In this document: piece by piece, positions 22,664 to 34,874 of the stretch
Layout of the letters: every line of letters begins with the position of its first letter
Position numbering within the stretch: position 1 is the first letter of the stretch
NCBI GenBank assembly: GCA_034766995.1
Contig: CM068317.1
Location: forward strand, 49,252,425-49,316,424
Origin: Acanthacorydalis orientalis
Taxonomy: Eukaryota; Arthropoda; Insecta; Megaloptera; Corydalidae
DNA: 64,000 nucleotides
Direction of reading: 5' to 3'
Program-made: the position numbers and the translations under genes
The notes under the pieces: generated by a model
Told to the model about the DNA's origin: nothing
What the model saw: only the letters and a program-made list of their open reading frames with translations
Database searches by the model: none

Positions 22664-23249
22664 GACATTGTGTACAGAAATCGTTGTGATCGTAAAATAA
22701 ATCCGAAGTTATTGTTCAGTTGAGTAACTGGGTTACGTTTCAAACATATTAATATAGATTTTTTTTTAGTTTCATGATTTTTTAACAGTACTTGTCTGAA
22801 ACTTGTTTAGTGATTGTAAAATGATAATGCATGCTTGAGAAATGTGTTTCAAACGTGTTCCATTTTTTTTAAATGCGAGTGTTTGTGTAAGCATACACAG
22901 AAATGTAATTGGACGTGTTTATTATTTTATTTTATGTTATTTTATATCGCTCTAACGTACTTCCATCAATTCTTGCTGAATTGGTTTTGTAATAAAAGAC
23001 GACATACGGTTTTAGATTACAGAAATATCGGAATATTTTTAAAATATTAAACGGGTTTCACAAGATTGCAGTTCAGTTATGGCGACGTTCTGGCCGAATT
23101 CACTTTCAAGTAAATACGTTTTTTTTTCATTCGATAAACCGTATAAAACATTCTGGGGAAAATGATCAGTAAACCATTATTACACCATTTTTGGTTTCGT
23201 ATCATATGCGAACATCTGACAATTGAGGAAAATAAATTATAATTTTTCG

Positions 23250-23345
23250 GGGGTAAAAATTAATTCGGTGCTCTACAATGAAACAACCATAACTTTGTTT
23301 TAAATTAAAATATTTTCTCGTCGTTTTAGGATTTTTTAGAATCTT
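23250..23345 (+). mobile_element. Family B element, 5' fragment
   Basis: GTAAAAATTAATTCGGTGCT, then AACCATAACTTTGTTTTAAA and CTCGTCGTTTTAGGATTTT. Only the first 95 bp remain. Confidence 0.65.
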
Positions 23346-23739
23346 TCTCCCGGAATAGCAGCATCTAGCCTGTATTTTTCATTTGAACTTCTTTTAAACA
23401 TTAGCCTCTGTTTATTTGGTTAAGAAAATTTTTAAAGAACCTAGTAAGCATAGAAACGGGAGGATGAGTGTTCAATCTTTTATAGAAAGTATCTTAAATG
23501 AATTGCATTCCTGAATGTATTCTTTGATGAAATCCTTCAAGAGAAGATTGAAAATAGGAATCTATAGAATAAATCTTTAGTACATTTTGAGAATTCTCGA
23601 TAAGCAATCTATTTACTATTAGCGAGCCTATTTAATGAAGTGAATAATTAGCAAAATAATGATTCGAGAGGGAGAAAGAAGAAAAACGATAAACCATAAG
23701 AGAAAATCAACATTTCTCGATCGAAATCGAACTTTTACA

Positions 23740-24360
23740 GAACGTGCGCACATTCTCTCGTCCGAGATCTGCTGATTTCTCGCCGCGATCCAATTTCCTC
23801 GGCAGTCTGCTCTGGTGCGAGACCTAAACGGAACTGACGCGAACCATCGTGAATGTTTCCTGTCCTCGATCCATTCAATTAGAATGAACGCGCCCGTAAA
23901 CGCCATAACAATCATATTTTATGCTTTATTTCCTCTTTCACTGGCACAGTGGAACATTTCTATGCAGAAATGTAAAACGGTAGCCTTCGAGAACAAAAGG
24001 TCGATACGTAGATTTCGACGATCGGGCGAGCACGGTTATGATTTGTATGTAATCAGGTTATGAATGTTTAACTTCTGACACGCGGACAACAATCGCGCGT
24101 TAATTAACGAGCGGCGGAAAAGAATGATAATGGTTGTGCGGTAATGGAGATAACGCGTTCATCGTTAGATGTTAGTTCTGTGGGCGGGCGGCTCTGGTCG
24201 AGTCTCATTGTTTATACAACTGAATTGTTTTATTGTTTGATTAAACAGGTTTGTTAACCGATCGGTATGAGAACGTTTCTCGGATTTCGGTGCGTAACAG
24301 AAACGCACAGAACGCTGAAGAACAGTAAATCGAAACCCAGTGCTATGCAGCGACACACAC
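23740..24360. promoter_or_regulatory. CpG-rich patch, possible regulatory DNA or exon
   Basis: Balanced composition with GCGCGTTAATTAACGAGCGG (homeodomain-like TTAATTAA) near 24095-24114. Open frames on both strands have no recognisable product. Confidence 0.25.
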
Positions 24361-26040
24361 ATTTTTAATTCACGTTTATTTCAGATTAATCTTTCTAAAC
24401 GGTGAAGGAATGACTGGTCTGCCAGTCTCGATTGAAATAAAAACAATATTTCGTCCTGGCCGTCTTCGTTCTTTTTGGTCGGATAAATGTGTAATCTCCA
24501 CTATTAGTTTCAACATTTACTAGTTAGTCTTCGAGTAGATGTTGAAGACTGACTTAAAATCCGATTTGTGACCAATTCATTTATGTTTTGGTCGCAAAAC
24601 TGGGCGTGGCTTATAATTTTAAAGTATAGAATGTCACATCTGAATTTGTACTTATGTGTTGTTTTAATTTTATTTTTATTTTAACACATTTCAAGATTTT
24701 CAAATCTAATAAATTGTCAATGAATTTGTTAATTATTAACATTTTGATGACTATTTCATAGTCTTCAAAACGTTAAGGAACAGAAAAGCCTGGACTGATT
24801 TTTCAGATATTAACATGAAAGATAATTTCATCGCCATTTAAATGTAAATAAGCGACATTCGAAATCAAAACTGTTGTAATAAGACATTTAAAGTCCTGGG
24901 GGAAGTGTTGTAGTAAAATATTTAAATGTTCTATTGTGTACCTGAACAGTTGTTAACACTGTCTCCTGTTATGTTGCTAGCCATGATTATTTTATCACGA
25001 CAACAATTAAAATATAATTGTTGTGTCGGTGTCTCGTATTAGTGCGACAGTCACTCGATATGTTCTCGGTTGTGTAGATGCTGGATATTTAATAAATTGT
25101 TTCATGTTAATGAATTTGTTCGGTTAATATATACGCCTGCAATATATCAACAAAAACAAATCAATTATTGAATTTAGTAAGAAGTGAATTTGGCTACAAT
25201 ACCAAAACAAAATATATTTCAACATTTTTTTTAATTTTAAATCAATTTTGTTTTATATTTAATGATAACAATAAAATGAAGTTTAACATTAAGTGGAAGT
25301 AAGGGCAGTTCAAGATTAAAGTGTACATGTCGATGATCAAACACGGATAACTTCTGAAATAGTGGACTTTTTTAAATATTTTTTCAGTAAAGATGTGTCT
25401 ACAGAAAACTTTGAAACTCTTGTTCGATTTTTTGCTACTGGCGAGCAATTTACGACTCGAGTGTCCACATTTCGATGGTTGGGTCAGGATAACTTTCGCA
25501 CCAGTGGACTTCTTTGAAATATTTTTTCAAGGTGTGCTCAGTAAACAAATGTCAATAAATGATCGGATACTTTTTTCAATTTTTGAAAAAAATGGAAACA
25601 ATTTTTTTTTCTACAATTTTGAAAAAAATTTAAAATTTGTTTTATTTTTAAAATGCAGATAATTAATTTCGGATATTTCAGAAAAACACAATAAAATTCA
25701 TCGAGTGGTTCTTGAAAAATGATGAGGCCAAAAGTTTTTACTCAACAAATGGAGTTGGTTGTCGCTTTGACATTTGATCAGTTTGTCTCTGTCTCATGTT
25801 TGTGACTTTTTCACTTTGAAATGTCTGTGCAATAACTTGGTACAGAAAAATCAATCTATAAGAAGTGTGTATTTTTTAAAGTGGAGCAGGCGTAGACTAT
25901 CTGTGACTTCTCAGTCTCAACTTATACAATTGAACTCAGTCACAAAGTATATTTAGGGTTTACATACTGATCAGCTGTCTGTTGCATAAATCGATTTAAA
26001 AGAAGTGATAAAACAAATTTTACAAAAATTTCTAATGTAT
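24361..26040. other. AT-rich sequence without a recognised feature
   Basis: No convincing exon, terminal repeat or transposase is visible. Poly-T/poly-A rich stretches near 25200-25650 produce chance frames. Confidence 0.4.
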
Positions 26041-26099
26041 GTATGAAATCACTTAAGATTATTAATTTAATTCATAGTTATTTTTATACTCTGTGCAAA

Positions 26100-26550
26100 A
26101 TGCCAACGTGTCCATGCAGTGATGTCAATTATTATTCGCCACAATCACAATTAGACGCGAGATTGTGGGAAAAACGTTACATGCATTTAATTAACAATAT
26201 TATTTCGTCCGCGCTCATTCCCATTACGGACTTATCTCTGTTCGCACTTACATAACGTGCGCGCGACTCCATTATACCTAATTGAAAATATTCACAAGAC
26301 AATTCCGTAATTGCAACGATTCCGCGGATTATCGCGTATCGCATATGCAACGCACACACCGGCCCATTGTCGTTTGGAACGGGCATGAAACGTAATACAT
26401 AATAAAAGTATGAAAACTGTGTGAATTCGCTCGTTTTCCGCCGTCCATTGTGATTCGACCGATGTACGGTTCCTAGACACCGATTGTTTTCAATTACTCA
26501 CACACGATATCAATTAAGATAAGAGCGATTGTCAACCGCGATTGATGTCG
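26100..26550. promoter_or_regulatory. Possible enhancer-like conserved element
   Basis: Unique, CpG-containing DNA with GATTGTGGGAAAAACG (matches the Su(H)/CSL consensus YGTGRGAA), several TAATT-type homeodomain cores, and CATATGCAACGCACACACCG. Frames here are short. The enhancer reading is inference from motif content. Confidence 0.3.
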
Positions 26551-27119
26551 GTGATACTTAAGCCGATTCAATGGGACCCTATTATGTACGTGCTGGTTTT
26601 TTTTTACACGTTTCGTATTTTGAATGGATATTTATTGTCGTAATATGCGGTTATTATGTTCTGTGTTGCGACGATGACAAGATCGGAAGAGGTAACTGTA
26701 TCATCAGAACATAAACTGAAATGTTGTTAGACTAGTTTCGAGATTTCGTTTCTTTGTTGCGATATTGTGATGCGGAATGGAGATTTTTTTTTATTTAGTC
26801 GAATCGCAGATAAGTAAAACAAAAATAGAATAATTCCGTTACAGGTGTAATGGGATCAGTTGAGCGTTTTGAGATGACAAAGGAAGAAACGGAATCAGTT
26901 GTTATTATAATAATTACAAGATACTTGTTATAATTACTAGCGAGATAAACGAGGAATTATCTGACGGATGTGACGTATAATTATTATAAAATTTAGTAAT
27001 TCAAGTTTATTTCAAACTCAATTCACAGGTTTACAGAATTGTGTTTCGTTTTTAAACGGATTTGCTGAATAGAATTTCACAAAAGATTTCTTCACACGCC
27101 TAAAAATGTTCTTTTCTTA

Positions 27120-27215
27120 TTCAACACATTCAACAATTAACGATTGATCATTTTTTGATTGTCTCCTAGACGTATTTCGATATCAAATCAATGATAAGTT
27201 AAAATGTCGAAAAAC
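27120..27215 (-). repeat. Family C repeat, left arm
   Basis: TTAACGATTGATCATTTTTTGATTG and CGTATTTCGATATC blocks. Confidence 0.5.
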
Positions 27216-27279
27216 ATTTATGAAGAGGAAAAGTTTTTAGTGTTTGTGGATTGAGTGAAATATTCCGTGAAGAAGAAAA

Positions 27280-27885
27280 GCGAGTCTTTAAACAGAATCA
27301 ATCATAACTCTATTAATACTACAAACTAAAATATTTATTCATCGTTTTAAGACTTCGAGGTTCCAATCGTAACCAGGGATTGAAAACGAAACTGCAACCG
27401 GTAAAAACAGTTTCATTTTAGTGACCAGAACTGCTGATTTTACAGAACGAAAATCGAATAAAAAGTGGAAACGGTTTATATCGGTTTTTATGAAACGTTT
27501 AATTTTTCGGAGAGAAATTTGAAATTTCCGTATCAAACTTTTTGTTCCTGTGCTTTTTTGTGGAAAATTAGCTTTTCAATATTAATGCGTATTTTTACTA
27601 TGCAACAAATAAATGTTTGACCGTAACTAAGCCCATAAAATGAATGGTGAAAACGTTCCATATTTTATATTAGTAATAAGCCTAAATAATAAGCAAGGAC
27701 TGAAACTATAACCAGGAAAAAACAGTTTTATTTCAGTAACCGAAACAGAAACAGCTATTTTTAACATTTAAAAACACTAAACGTCTTACCAAGTAGTGGG
27801 CATAATTTCACAAAACAGTAGTGAACACGATGGTGTTCGAAAGCAGCATATTAAGTGTTGCATACTTTTCGAATTCCAGATAAGA
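27280..27885 (+). mobile_element. Family B element interrupted by another insertion
   Basis: The 5' part (AATCAATCATAACTCTATTA, then CATCGTTTTAAGACTTCGAG) breaks at about 27366. Family B resumes at about 27790 with CACAAAACAGTAGTGAACAC and GATGGTGTTCGAAAGCAG. The insert between carries a direct repeat of about 65 bp (27378-27440 and 27695-27765: GGATTGAAAACGAAACTGC versus GGACTGAAACTATAACC, both followed by AAAACAGTTT). Confidence 0.55.
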
Positions 27886-27891
27886 AAAGTT

Positions 27892-27962
27892 TATATATAT
27901 ATATATATATCCATAAATATATATATATATATATAGTATATATATATATATATATATATATA
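27892..27962. repeat. (TA)n microsatellite, interrupted
   Basis: TA arrays with CCATAA and GTA interruptions. Confidence 0.9.
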
Positions 27963-29024
27963 AGTAGGAGAGAAAAATATATAAAATACGAATATAACAT
28001 ATCAAAAGACCACTTTTAAAGTTTCACGAAGAAATCAATTACAGAAAACGAATATAAAAAATATAAAAACGTATTCGTCCTTGGTTGATAATTTACTGCT
28101 TTAATGTTTGTTAATTACTTTTTTAATTCGAGGACTATAAAAACTACTAATCTTAATAAACTGAATAATACGATTATCACGACCATAAAAAGAAATGTCA
28201 TATTTTCAAAAAGATAATTTATATTAATTTTCATCATAAAACAAAATTTTAATATATATATATATAAAATGAAACCTTCAGTTTTTCAATTAAAAAAATA
28301 ATTTAAAAAAATATAAACTACATTCAATATTCTCTCAGAAATGTGTTTAAATTATACCGATTAGTATAGTGAATACAAAACACTTTTATATAAACAAATC
28401 TAGTCACATTTGAAATGCTGTCTGGTGTTTGCTTTGATATTTCGACCGAATGTTTTTGTTTATTCGATAAACAAATGACAGACAAAAAATAATGACAATA
28501 TCGTTTCTGCAAAATAAAACGAAATCAACTGACCTGCGTTCGACGTTTTTTTCCCCACAATTTTCTATATTATTTTCACCCACCGATAAAATACAACACA
28601 CACGTTTCACGAACTGCACTCGTATTCTAAATTAATTCTAACTGATTTGTTGAGACAGACGCACGGTACTAGAAAGAGTAAGTGATTTTTTAGTAGGCTG
28701 TGTATTGTGTTTATATGTTACATAAATCTAAAATATACTTACTATTGTAATACACATATTGATAGTTTCTTTTATATTCATGCACTTATATTTATATTAT
28801 TCAATACATATTTTCAGATTTCAAGCGGGTATTAGTTGATTATACGTGTATTATTCCGTTATATTGTTACGCATGTTTCTAAGGTTGAGAAATAAAAAGG
28901 AAATCTTACAAAATTGTTTTTAAAATAATATCTTGTTTACTTAAAAACATTTCATTTCTTTTACCAAAATGTTTTTCTTTTACCATCTATTTTGTATTAT
29001 GATACAGATAAATCGTGTATTTAC
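27963..29024. other. AT-rich sequence without a recognised feature
   Basis: No supported exon. A short (TA)n run lies near 28250. The minus frame at 28404-28619 is open but unrecognised. Confidence 0.4.
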
Positions 29025-29460
29025 AAATGAATTTTTTTCACTCCACAGACTATTATTTTTCTGATTAAAAATTTTCAACAAATAATTATTGATCGTTATC
29101 AAATCATATTTTTATATCGATTTCATCATTTTCAGAGTGCTAGGGTACAGAAATATCTTTCTAACAGTTTTTCAATTTATAGCATCAGGTATCACGTATG
29201 TTAATCACGACTTTCTTTTGTATATCTATAAAATATATCAAGATAGATAAAGATTTTTCTATATTTTGATACTCAGACAGCACACTTTTTTCATTTCATA
29301 AATAGCAAAAGTGATTTTTCTGTAGCTTGGTGTCTTGAAGATGATGGTATTGATATCAAAAAGCGTTTAGGTAAGAATCAATCAAAATTTATTAAACATT
29401 TTCGATCAGAATATTTTTTTTTGTTCGGTAGAAAAAGAATTCATGTTTGAAAACGTATTT
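29025..29460. repeat. Family C palindromic repeat
   Basis: The left arm (TTCACTCCACAGACTATTAT, then ATAATTATTGATCGTTATC) and the right arm (TTTTTCTGTAGCTTGGTGTC, then TTGAAGATGATGGTATTGAT and CATTTTCGATCAGAATA) are separated by about 110 bp. Confidence 0.7.
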
Positions 29461-29539
29461 AGTCAATATTAGAACTGTTTCGCGATAAAAATCATTTCTT
29501 CAAAATTTATTGTTTATCAAATTCTTCCTTATATTTAAA

Positions 29540-29730
29540 TCCTGCAACATTTTCTGATCATAAATGCTCTATGATTGATTAGCGATCTTTTTGAATTGTT
29601 TATGTGAATTTGGATCATCTTGATTACGTTCAGATACAGAAAAATCTTTCTGTATCTTTCAAGAGACTTTTCTATAGCTTATTTTCAAGATAATGGTTTC
29701 GGTATTCAAATGCTTAAGTAACAATCATAG
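29540..29730. repeat. Family C palindromic repeat, diverged
   Basis: The left arm (CATTTTCTGATCATAAATGC) faces a right arm (AGATAATGGTTTCGGTATTC, then AGTAACAATCATAG). It directly abuts the family B copy at 29731. Confidence 0.55.
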
Positions 29731-30103
29731 TTAATAATTAATTCGGTGCCTGTAAATTGAATCAATCATAACTCTTTCAAATTAAAATATTTTCACGTTT
29801 TAGGATTTTGAAGTGGGGATCTTATTAATTAAAAGCACTATATACCTTGGACAAGTAAGTTTCATTATCTCACAAAACGGTAGTGAATACCAAGCTGTCG
29901 CATAAAACATGCAAAAGATGCTAAAATAGTGAAAGTGGTCCGAAAATACATTTTTACAATGATTTAACCGTTTCACAGCCGGCATCTATTTTCACTTGAC
30001 AGTTGGAGCAAATTTATGTTAAATAATAGGGGATATTTTGCGGACTGAAATGTATTCCATTTTATTTTCTGTAAAAAAAGCACCGGATTAATTTGTACAC
30101 CTT
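29731..30103 (+). mobile_element. Family B mariner-derived element
   Basis: The 5' end TTAATAATTAATTCGGTGCC and 3' end ACCGGATTAATTTGTACACC are both present. The C-terminal block (CATGCAAAAGATGCTAAAAT, then GGTCCGAAAATACA) is readable, with stops. Confidence 0.75.
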
Positions 30104-30299
30104 AATTTGGCAGTTCAAAAGTGTTGAAAATAAAACGAAGAACAGATTATACTCACATTTCGATCGATTCTCTTGCATTGAACGAAAAGTTCCTGTCCGG
30201 GAAGGGAAAGTGGGTACGGACGCCGTTAAAAAACAAACACAAGCACGAACATATCATCGATTTAATTTATTGAAACATCTCTGTACGTCAAAGTAAGAA

Positions 30300-30640
30300 G
30301 TGTGCGTTTTGGCAGTATTTGTCTTTACAAAAAGGCCCGATCCGTGCGCCGAAATATTCCCAAACTCAGACCGAACGCGCACGGAACCCTTTTTTGTAAC
30401 CAATTATCATACATTTTTTTTTTATTAATTTACCTATATTTATATATATGTATATTTCCGTAAATGTTATTCAATCCTATGTATATTTATATGTGTGTAT
30501 GTGAAAACGATGCTTATATTTCATTATAATAATAATATCATAAAATGGATGCGACAGATGATCTTTAAAATTTACCTAAATATGTATGTCTCCGTCAACA
30601 CTGTACATTTATCGAATAAAGCATTGTTTCTGGAACTATT
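30300..30640 (+). other. 3' UTR-like sequence with a poly(A) signal
   Basis: A short GC-richer block (30310-30395) is followed by AT-rich DNA with repeated TGTATATTT/TGTACATTT motifs and a canonical AATAAA in TCGAATAAAGCATTG at about 30615, then T-rich sequence. This looks like the end of a + strand transcript. A possible last exon follows an acceptor-like GTTTTGGCAG at about 30317 (reads TKRPDPCAEIFPNSDRTRTE), but I do not recognise it. Confidence 0.25.
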
Positions 30641-31860
30641 TATTTATTTATTCTTTATATAAATTTATTTAATGTCGAAACATTTACTAGTACACCTTAT
30701 ACCAATCTGGGACATTGATGTTCTACAGTATTTATTTAATTTATTTATATTTTTTTTTATATACCAAAACAGATATGTGTTCTACATTTACTTACTTCAG
30801 TAACACGAAACATTTTTTTTTTGTTTGCTCGATACCTGTATATTATATATAATTTATATATAAATAATGACTATAGTTCCGTTCGGGGTTATTTATTTTA
30901 TTTATAATTTAATTTATATTTAAATAACGTTATTTATATATATATTTGATTAGTTATATATATACATCTTTCTTTATATAAATTTGATAGTTTCTCATAA
31001 GATTCATTTTAACCACAATTTTATTATTAATTATTATCGTATATATTGGCTTCAACCAGATTCGTTCGGGTTTTGGCAATAGTTGGGATTGGAAGTTAGT
31101 TGAATGATCAAATTCACTCTGCAAGTGATTTTGATACAGGGCATTTTCTAGCCTTTTTTTGAAAAATCCTGTGCAGATTAGTGGAGTTATACTCATGTGC
31201 AGATGTATTAGAAATTTAAAGATAATTAGACGAGTTTTTGATATTTTATGGAGAATTAAAAACGAATAGTTAATTTAAAAAAGAAATTATCGACTATGTG
31301 GAAAAGTTGTTATAAAAGAATACTAGGTTTTTTGAAATTTTTCCTAGAAATAAAAGTCAAAAAATATAAATCAAGTTAGAGAAGAGAAGTTGGTAATATG
31401 GATGGAATAATTGGAAGAAAAAGAAGAAGTATACAAAGAAGAAATGAAATTCCAAACCTCAAGAACTAAACTATCATAAATTAATTGATTATAAATGATT
31501 AACAGGAGTTCCCGATTTACAACTTTCAAAAAATAGATTGATTCTTTAATATTTCAAGAATGTGTACATTCAAGGAAAGATTAAAATTCAAGAAATTAGC
31601 TACGTTATAGGCGTTTAAGTAGAGCTCGGCGTCGACGTTCTAGATCGGAAACGCCTTAAACATATTTTCAAATTAGAAATTTTTCTCTAGAAGATGTCTC
31701 ATGTTTCAAGAAAGTCTTGTACGGTTTATGACACATAGTTGTTACATTCTTTAACAATAATGAGTTTGGTACCACAAGAGGGTTTACTAAAAGAGTCAAA
31801 ATATCTCGAAGAACTATAATAAGATTTCAAAGATGAATATTTCAATTTACACCACAAGTC
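30641..31860. other. AT-rich sequence without a recognised gene
   Basis: Dominated by ATTTATTTA-type and TATATA text. A small inverted repeat (AGGCGTTT ... AAACGCCT) lies near 31609-31672. Nothing else is supported. Confidence 0.4.
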
Positions 31861-31864
31861 ACAA

Positions 31865-32110
31865 AAAATCTAATCACAAATTTTCAGTGACTGATCGTAA
31901 TCAACTGACGACCATATTACCATCTTGAGAATGTTAAGGTAAAGAAAAATCAGTTCAGATTTCTCTCCTCTCCAGCACTCTCTCAATAAATAGGTGTCTC
32001 CATCGAAATGCGTATAAATAGAAATCAAGAATGACCTTTAATCAATTACTGAACATTTTTAATTTGACATTTTTTGTGATTTGTTGAATAAGTTGAAAAC
32101 ACATTCTTAA
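31865..32110. repeat. Family C palindromic repeat
   Basis: The left arm (CATATTACCATCTTGAGAAT, then AAAGAAAAATC) is followed by a right arm (CATCGAAATGCGTATAAATAG, then ACTGAACATTTTTAATTTG). Confidence 0.6.
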
Positions 32111-32880
32111 AAGTTAATTTAGCGAGATTTTCAAACCTGTATTCCGAGCATTTCGTATAGGTTTTGAAGAACTTGGATACTCGGTTCGGTTCGATGAATG
32201 CTGCATTAATTGAGTGAAAGATGTTTGTTGATTCGTGTTTCTGCTTATAAAACGTTTGTTCTCGATTTACTCTCGAAACACAATAAAATTATCTTACTAA
32301 ATTTACGACTATAGTTGTATGATTTTATACCTGTGATCCCGTCGATGTGTGGTCCTGTCGGTATTCTTCTTTTTGGATGAGTTGAGTCTGATTTTCAACA
32401 CGGAATGCATACAAGAGACGATCACCAGAACAATAGATTTTTAAAGCGGTTAGTGTGTCGGAGAGGAAAAAAGGATTCGTCGAGACAAAAAAAAATTCCG
32501 GAAACAATATAGATGGGTCTTTAATATCACAACTAAAGAAATTGAACAAGGTTTCAGAATTCAACATTTAATGGGACGGTTTTTTTTCGATAAACACTTA
32601 TGTGTTTTTCTTCTTGGGTAATCATTAATCTATAAAGTATATCTGAGTGTTAAGTACCTAACGATCAAAATGTTGACCTGTTCATTCTTTAGAATTTGCA
32701 TCAACAATGAATTAATTTTGATTGAATTCAAGACGGAATAACTTATGAAGTATTGGTGGATACTATCGTTTATACGATTAGATTTGTCTAATATTCTATA
32801 GAATTTTGAGTTGCAATGAATTCTTTCGGATTATCCAGTTATAAATTTGTATCGGGGGTTGGAAAGTCGCTAAAAATCTC
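32111..32880. other. Sequence without a recognised gene
   Basis: The minus frame at 32325-32567 is open for 80 codons but has no recognisable motif or splice context. Confidence 0.35.
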
Positions 32881-33224
32881 TTAACACTTTACCTACCGGG
32901 ATTAGTATGGGTTTTTCGCTAGCGCTTTTCAACTGGCAGTCTATTAATCGGCTTTTCTTCGTTACTAATTGTCGTTTTCCCTAGCTGCTCTTATTAACTA
33001 AATTCTCATTAACTGACATTTTTCTGTTAGTGAATATCCACTGTTTTACTTTTCGATCGAAACGTTTTGAATTTTAATTTTATAAAATGAACATTGATAA
33101 TGAAAATAAAGAATTCTTCACGTGATAAATAAAACCGAGCCGACATTATCTGATAATCCATACTCAAATTAATCGATTGGTTTTATATATGCGCTCAATC
33201 CGCAAGCGGCAGGTAAAGTGTTAA
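32881..33224. mobile_element. PiggyBac-type MITE with TTAA at both edges
   Basis: Begins TTAACACTTTACCTACCG and ends GGCAGGTAAAGTGTTAA. The terminal inverted repeat of about 14 bp is almost perfect and the TTAA duplication, the piggyBac hallmark, is intact on both sides. The 344-bp interior holds no transposase. Confidence 0.75.
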
Positions 33225-33658
33225 GAAAGCTACAAGTTACAAGCTACTCTTCCTATCGAATTTTCAATAAAAATTATGGCTTTATTTTCAACTCGGAGTA
33301 TTTGTGCTGATGGTTTTTGTCCTTCCGGATCATTCGACTTTCTGCTCACATCTTTGGGTAGATATTCGTGTCTAATAGTGACGGATAACAGACATTCAGA
33401 TGCTCTAAAAAGACGAAGACCATCAGGACAATGCATCAGCACGATCACAGGTTTAGAAATGCACAATAATAATTTTATAAAGTTTATTCTTGCAGTGGCA
33501 TCTCTTTTATATTTTACTTAATAAATGAAAAGAGTTCACATATATAATTCTGAAATAGCGACATTCTAAATGGCGATATTCTATATATCTGAGTATTGAA
33601 GATGCTATTTAATATTTGAGTTTAATTTTTATCTAAAACCCGAATGAACTATTGGTTC

Positions 33659-33665
<7 letters not shown>

Positions 33666-33733
<68 letters not shown>

Positions 33734-33741
33734 TATATACG
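33666..33741. repeat. (TA)n microsatellite
   Basis: Long TA array with one TGTA interruption. Confidence 0.95.
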
Positions 33742-34620
33742 GAGCCGAAATCTATTTAATTTAAATTGTTTATTTACTCAGGCTTCGTTTTCCCTACATA
33801 TATTATTTATATAAATTTATATTTCTTTGAAAATAAATCTACCACAAAATGTTCATCACGTACGAATATGTGTTATATTTTTTAAACCGCGCTTTTATAT
33901 AATATTCTTAATATTTTCTTTAAAACCATTTAATAACAGTCAATATAAAAATATGTTCCGATAGTTTATCATTTTATCGATCGTTGTAAATTTTAGAATT
34001 TAATTATTAATTAATTAATTAAGCAATTATGATGATAATTATTAATTAGCGTCTCGTCTCTTTGTGTATTTTTTTATATAATTTAATTAATTAGTTTGAT
34101 TTTAATAGAAAGTCTTTTGACTCGTATAAATATCTTTATTCATTTATTTAATCGGCACGTATTTTTAGAACATTCATTTAATGTTTGAGTGTTTTTTTTT
34201 AAATAGTTACATTTTTATTTTATTTATAAAATTAACGATCCGTTTAGTTTATCAAACAGATGATTCCGTTTAGTTGCTGTTAATCTTATCTTTTTTTTCT
34301 GTTTAATGTTCTAACAGGGGAGAAATGTTAGTGGAGGAACGGTTTCGTCGAGCGGGCGGGTTGCGAAACGTAACGAATGTCCCAGATATACAATTGTTTT
34401 TATAGAGAGGGGGAGATTGATTATGTTCTTTACAACGTCAGATTCGTAACTGTGTTTGATTTCTTTTCCTTTTAAATATCAATTCTGATTTATATCGCGT
34501 TAAATATTTACAACTGCCGAAGAGAATGTTATATGTATATATATTTAATGTATTTATATAAAAAAATAAACCGCAGCTTCTTTGAAACAAAGGAAAAAGT
34601 AATTTTACATATATGTACGC

Positions 34621-34622
<2 letters not shown>
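33742..34622. other. AT-rich region, probable 3' UTR or downstream flank of the PDZ-PH gene
   Basis: Very AT-rich. Several AATAAA hexamers can be read on the minus strand (TTTATT on +, for example near 34135 and 34213), any of which could end the PDZ-PH transcript. No coding exon is visible. Confidence 0.35.

Positions 34623-34695
<73 letters not shown>
34623..34695. repeat. (TA)n microsatellite in the likely 3' UTR
   Basis: Long TA array 130 bp downstream (minus sense) of the stop codon of the PDZ-PH gene. Confidence 0.95.
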
Positions 34696-34701
<6 letters not shown>

Positions 34702-34822
34702 CGTACATGTAGAATAGCCATTGAGAGACATTCAAGTGTTCAAAGTAAGTGTCAGCGTATTACAACAGTGATGAAATCATTCGCTGTTAATCATCACCGT
34801 CCATTGGATCGCAATCGTTGCG

Positions 34823-34874
34823 TCATCCAACACGGAGCCATCGATCTATCGAATATTCGAGTGCGGCGAGCCAT
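34823..34874 (-). CDS. PDZ-PH gene last coding exon
   Basis: Acceptor TTCTCTTTGCAG. It reads [16 protein letters not shown] then TGA. W-L-A-A-L-E is the C-terminal helix of PH2 with its invariant Trp. The stop is at 34825-34823 and the 3' UTR continues to lower coordinates. Confidence 0.92.

Noticed and set aside
23628..24063. Overlapping frames of 95 and 82 codons on opposite strands
   Set aside because: Neither has a recognisable domain or decisive splice sites; kept only as a CpG-rich patch.
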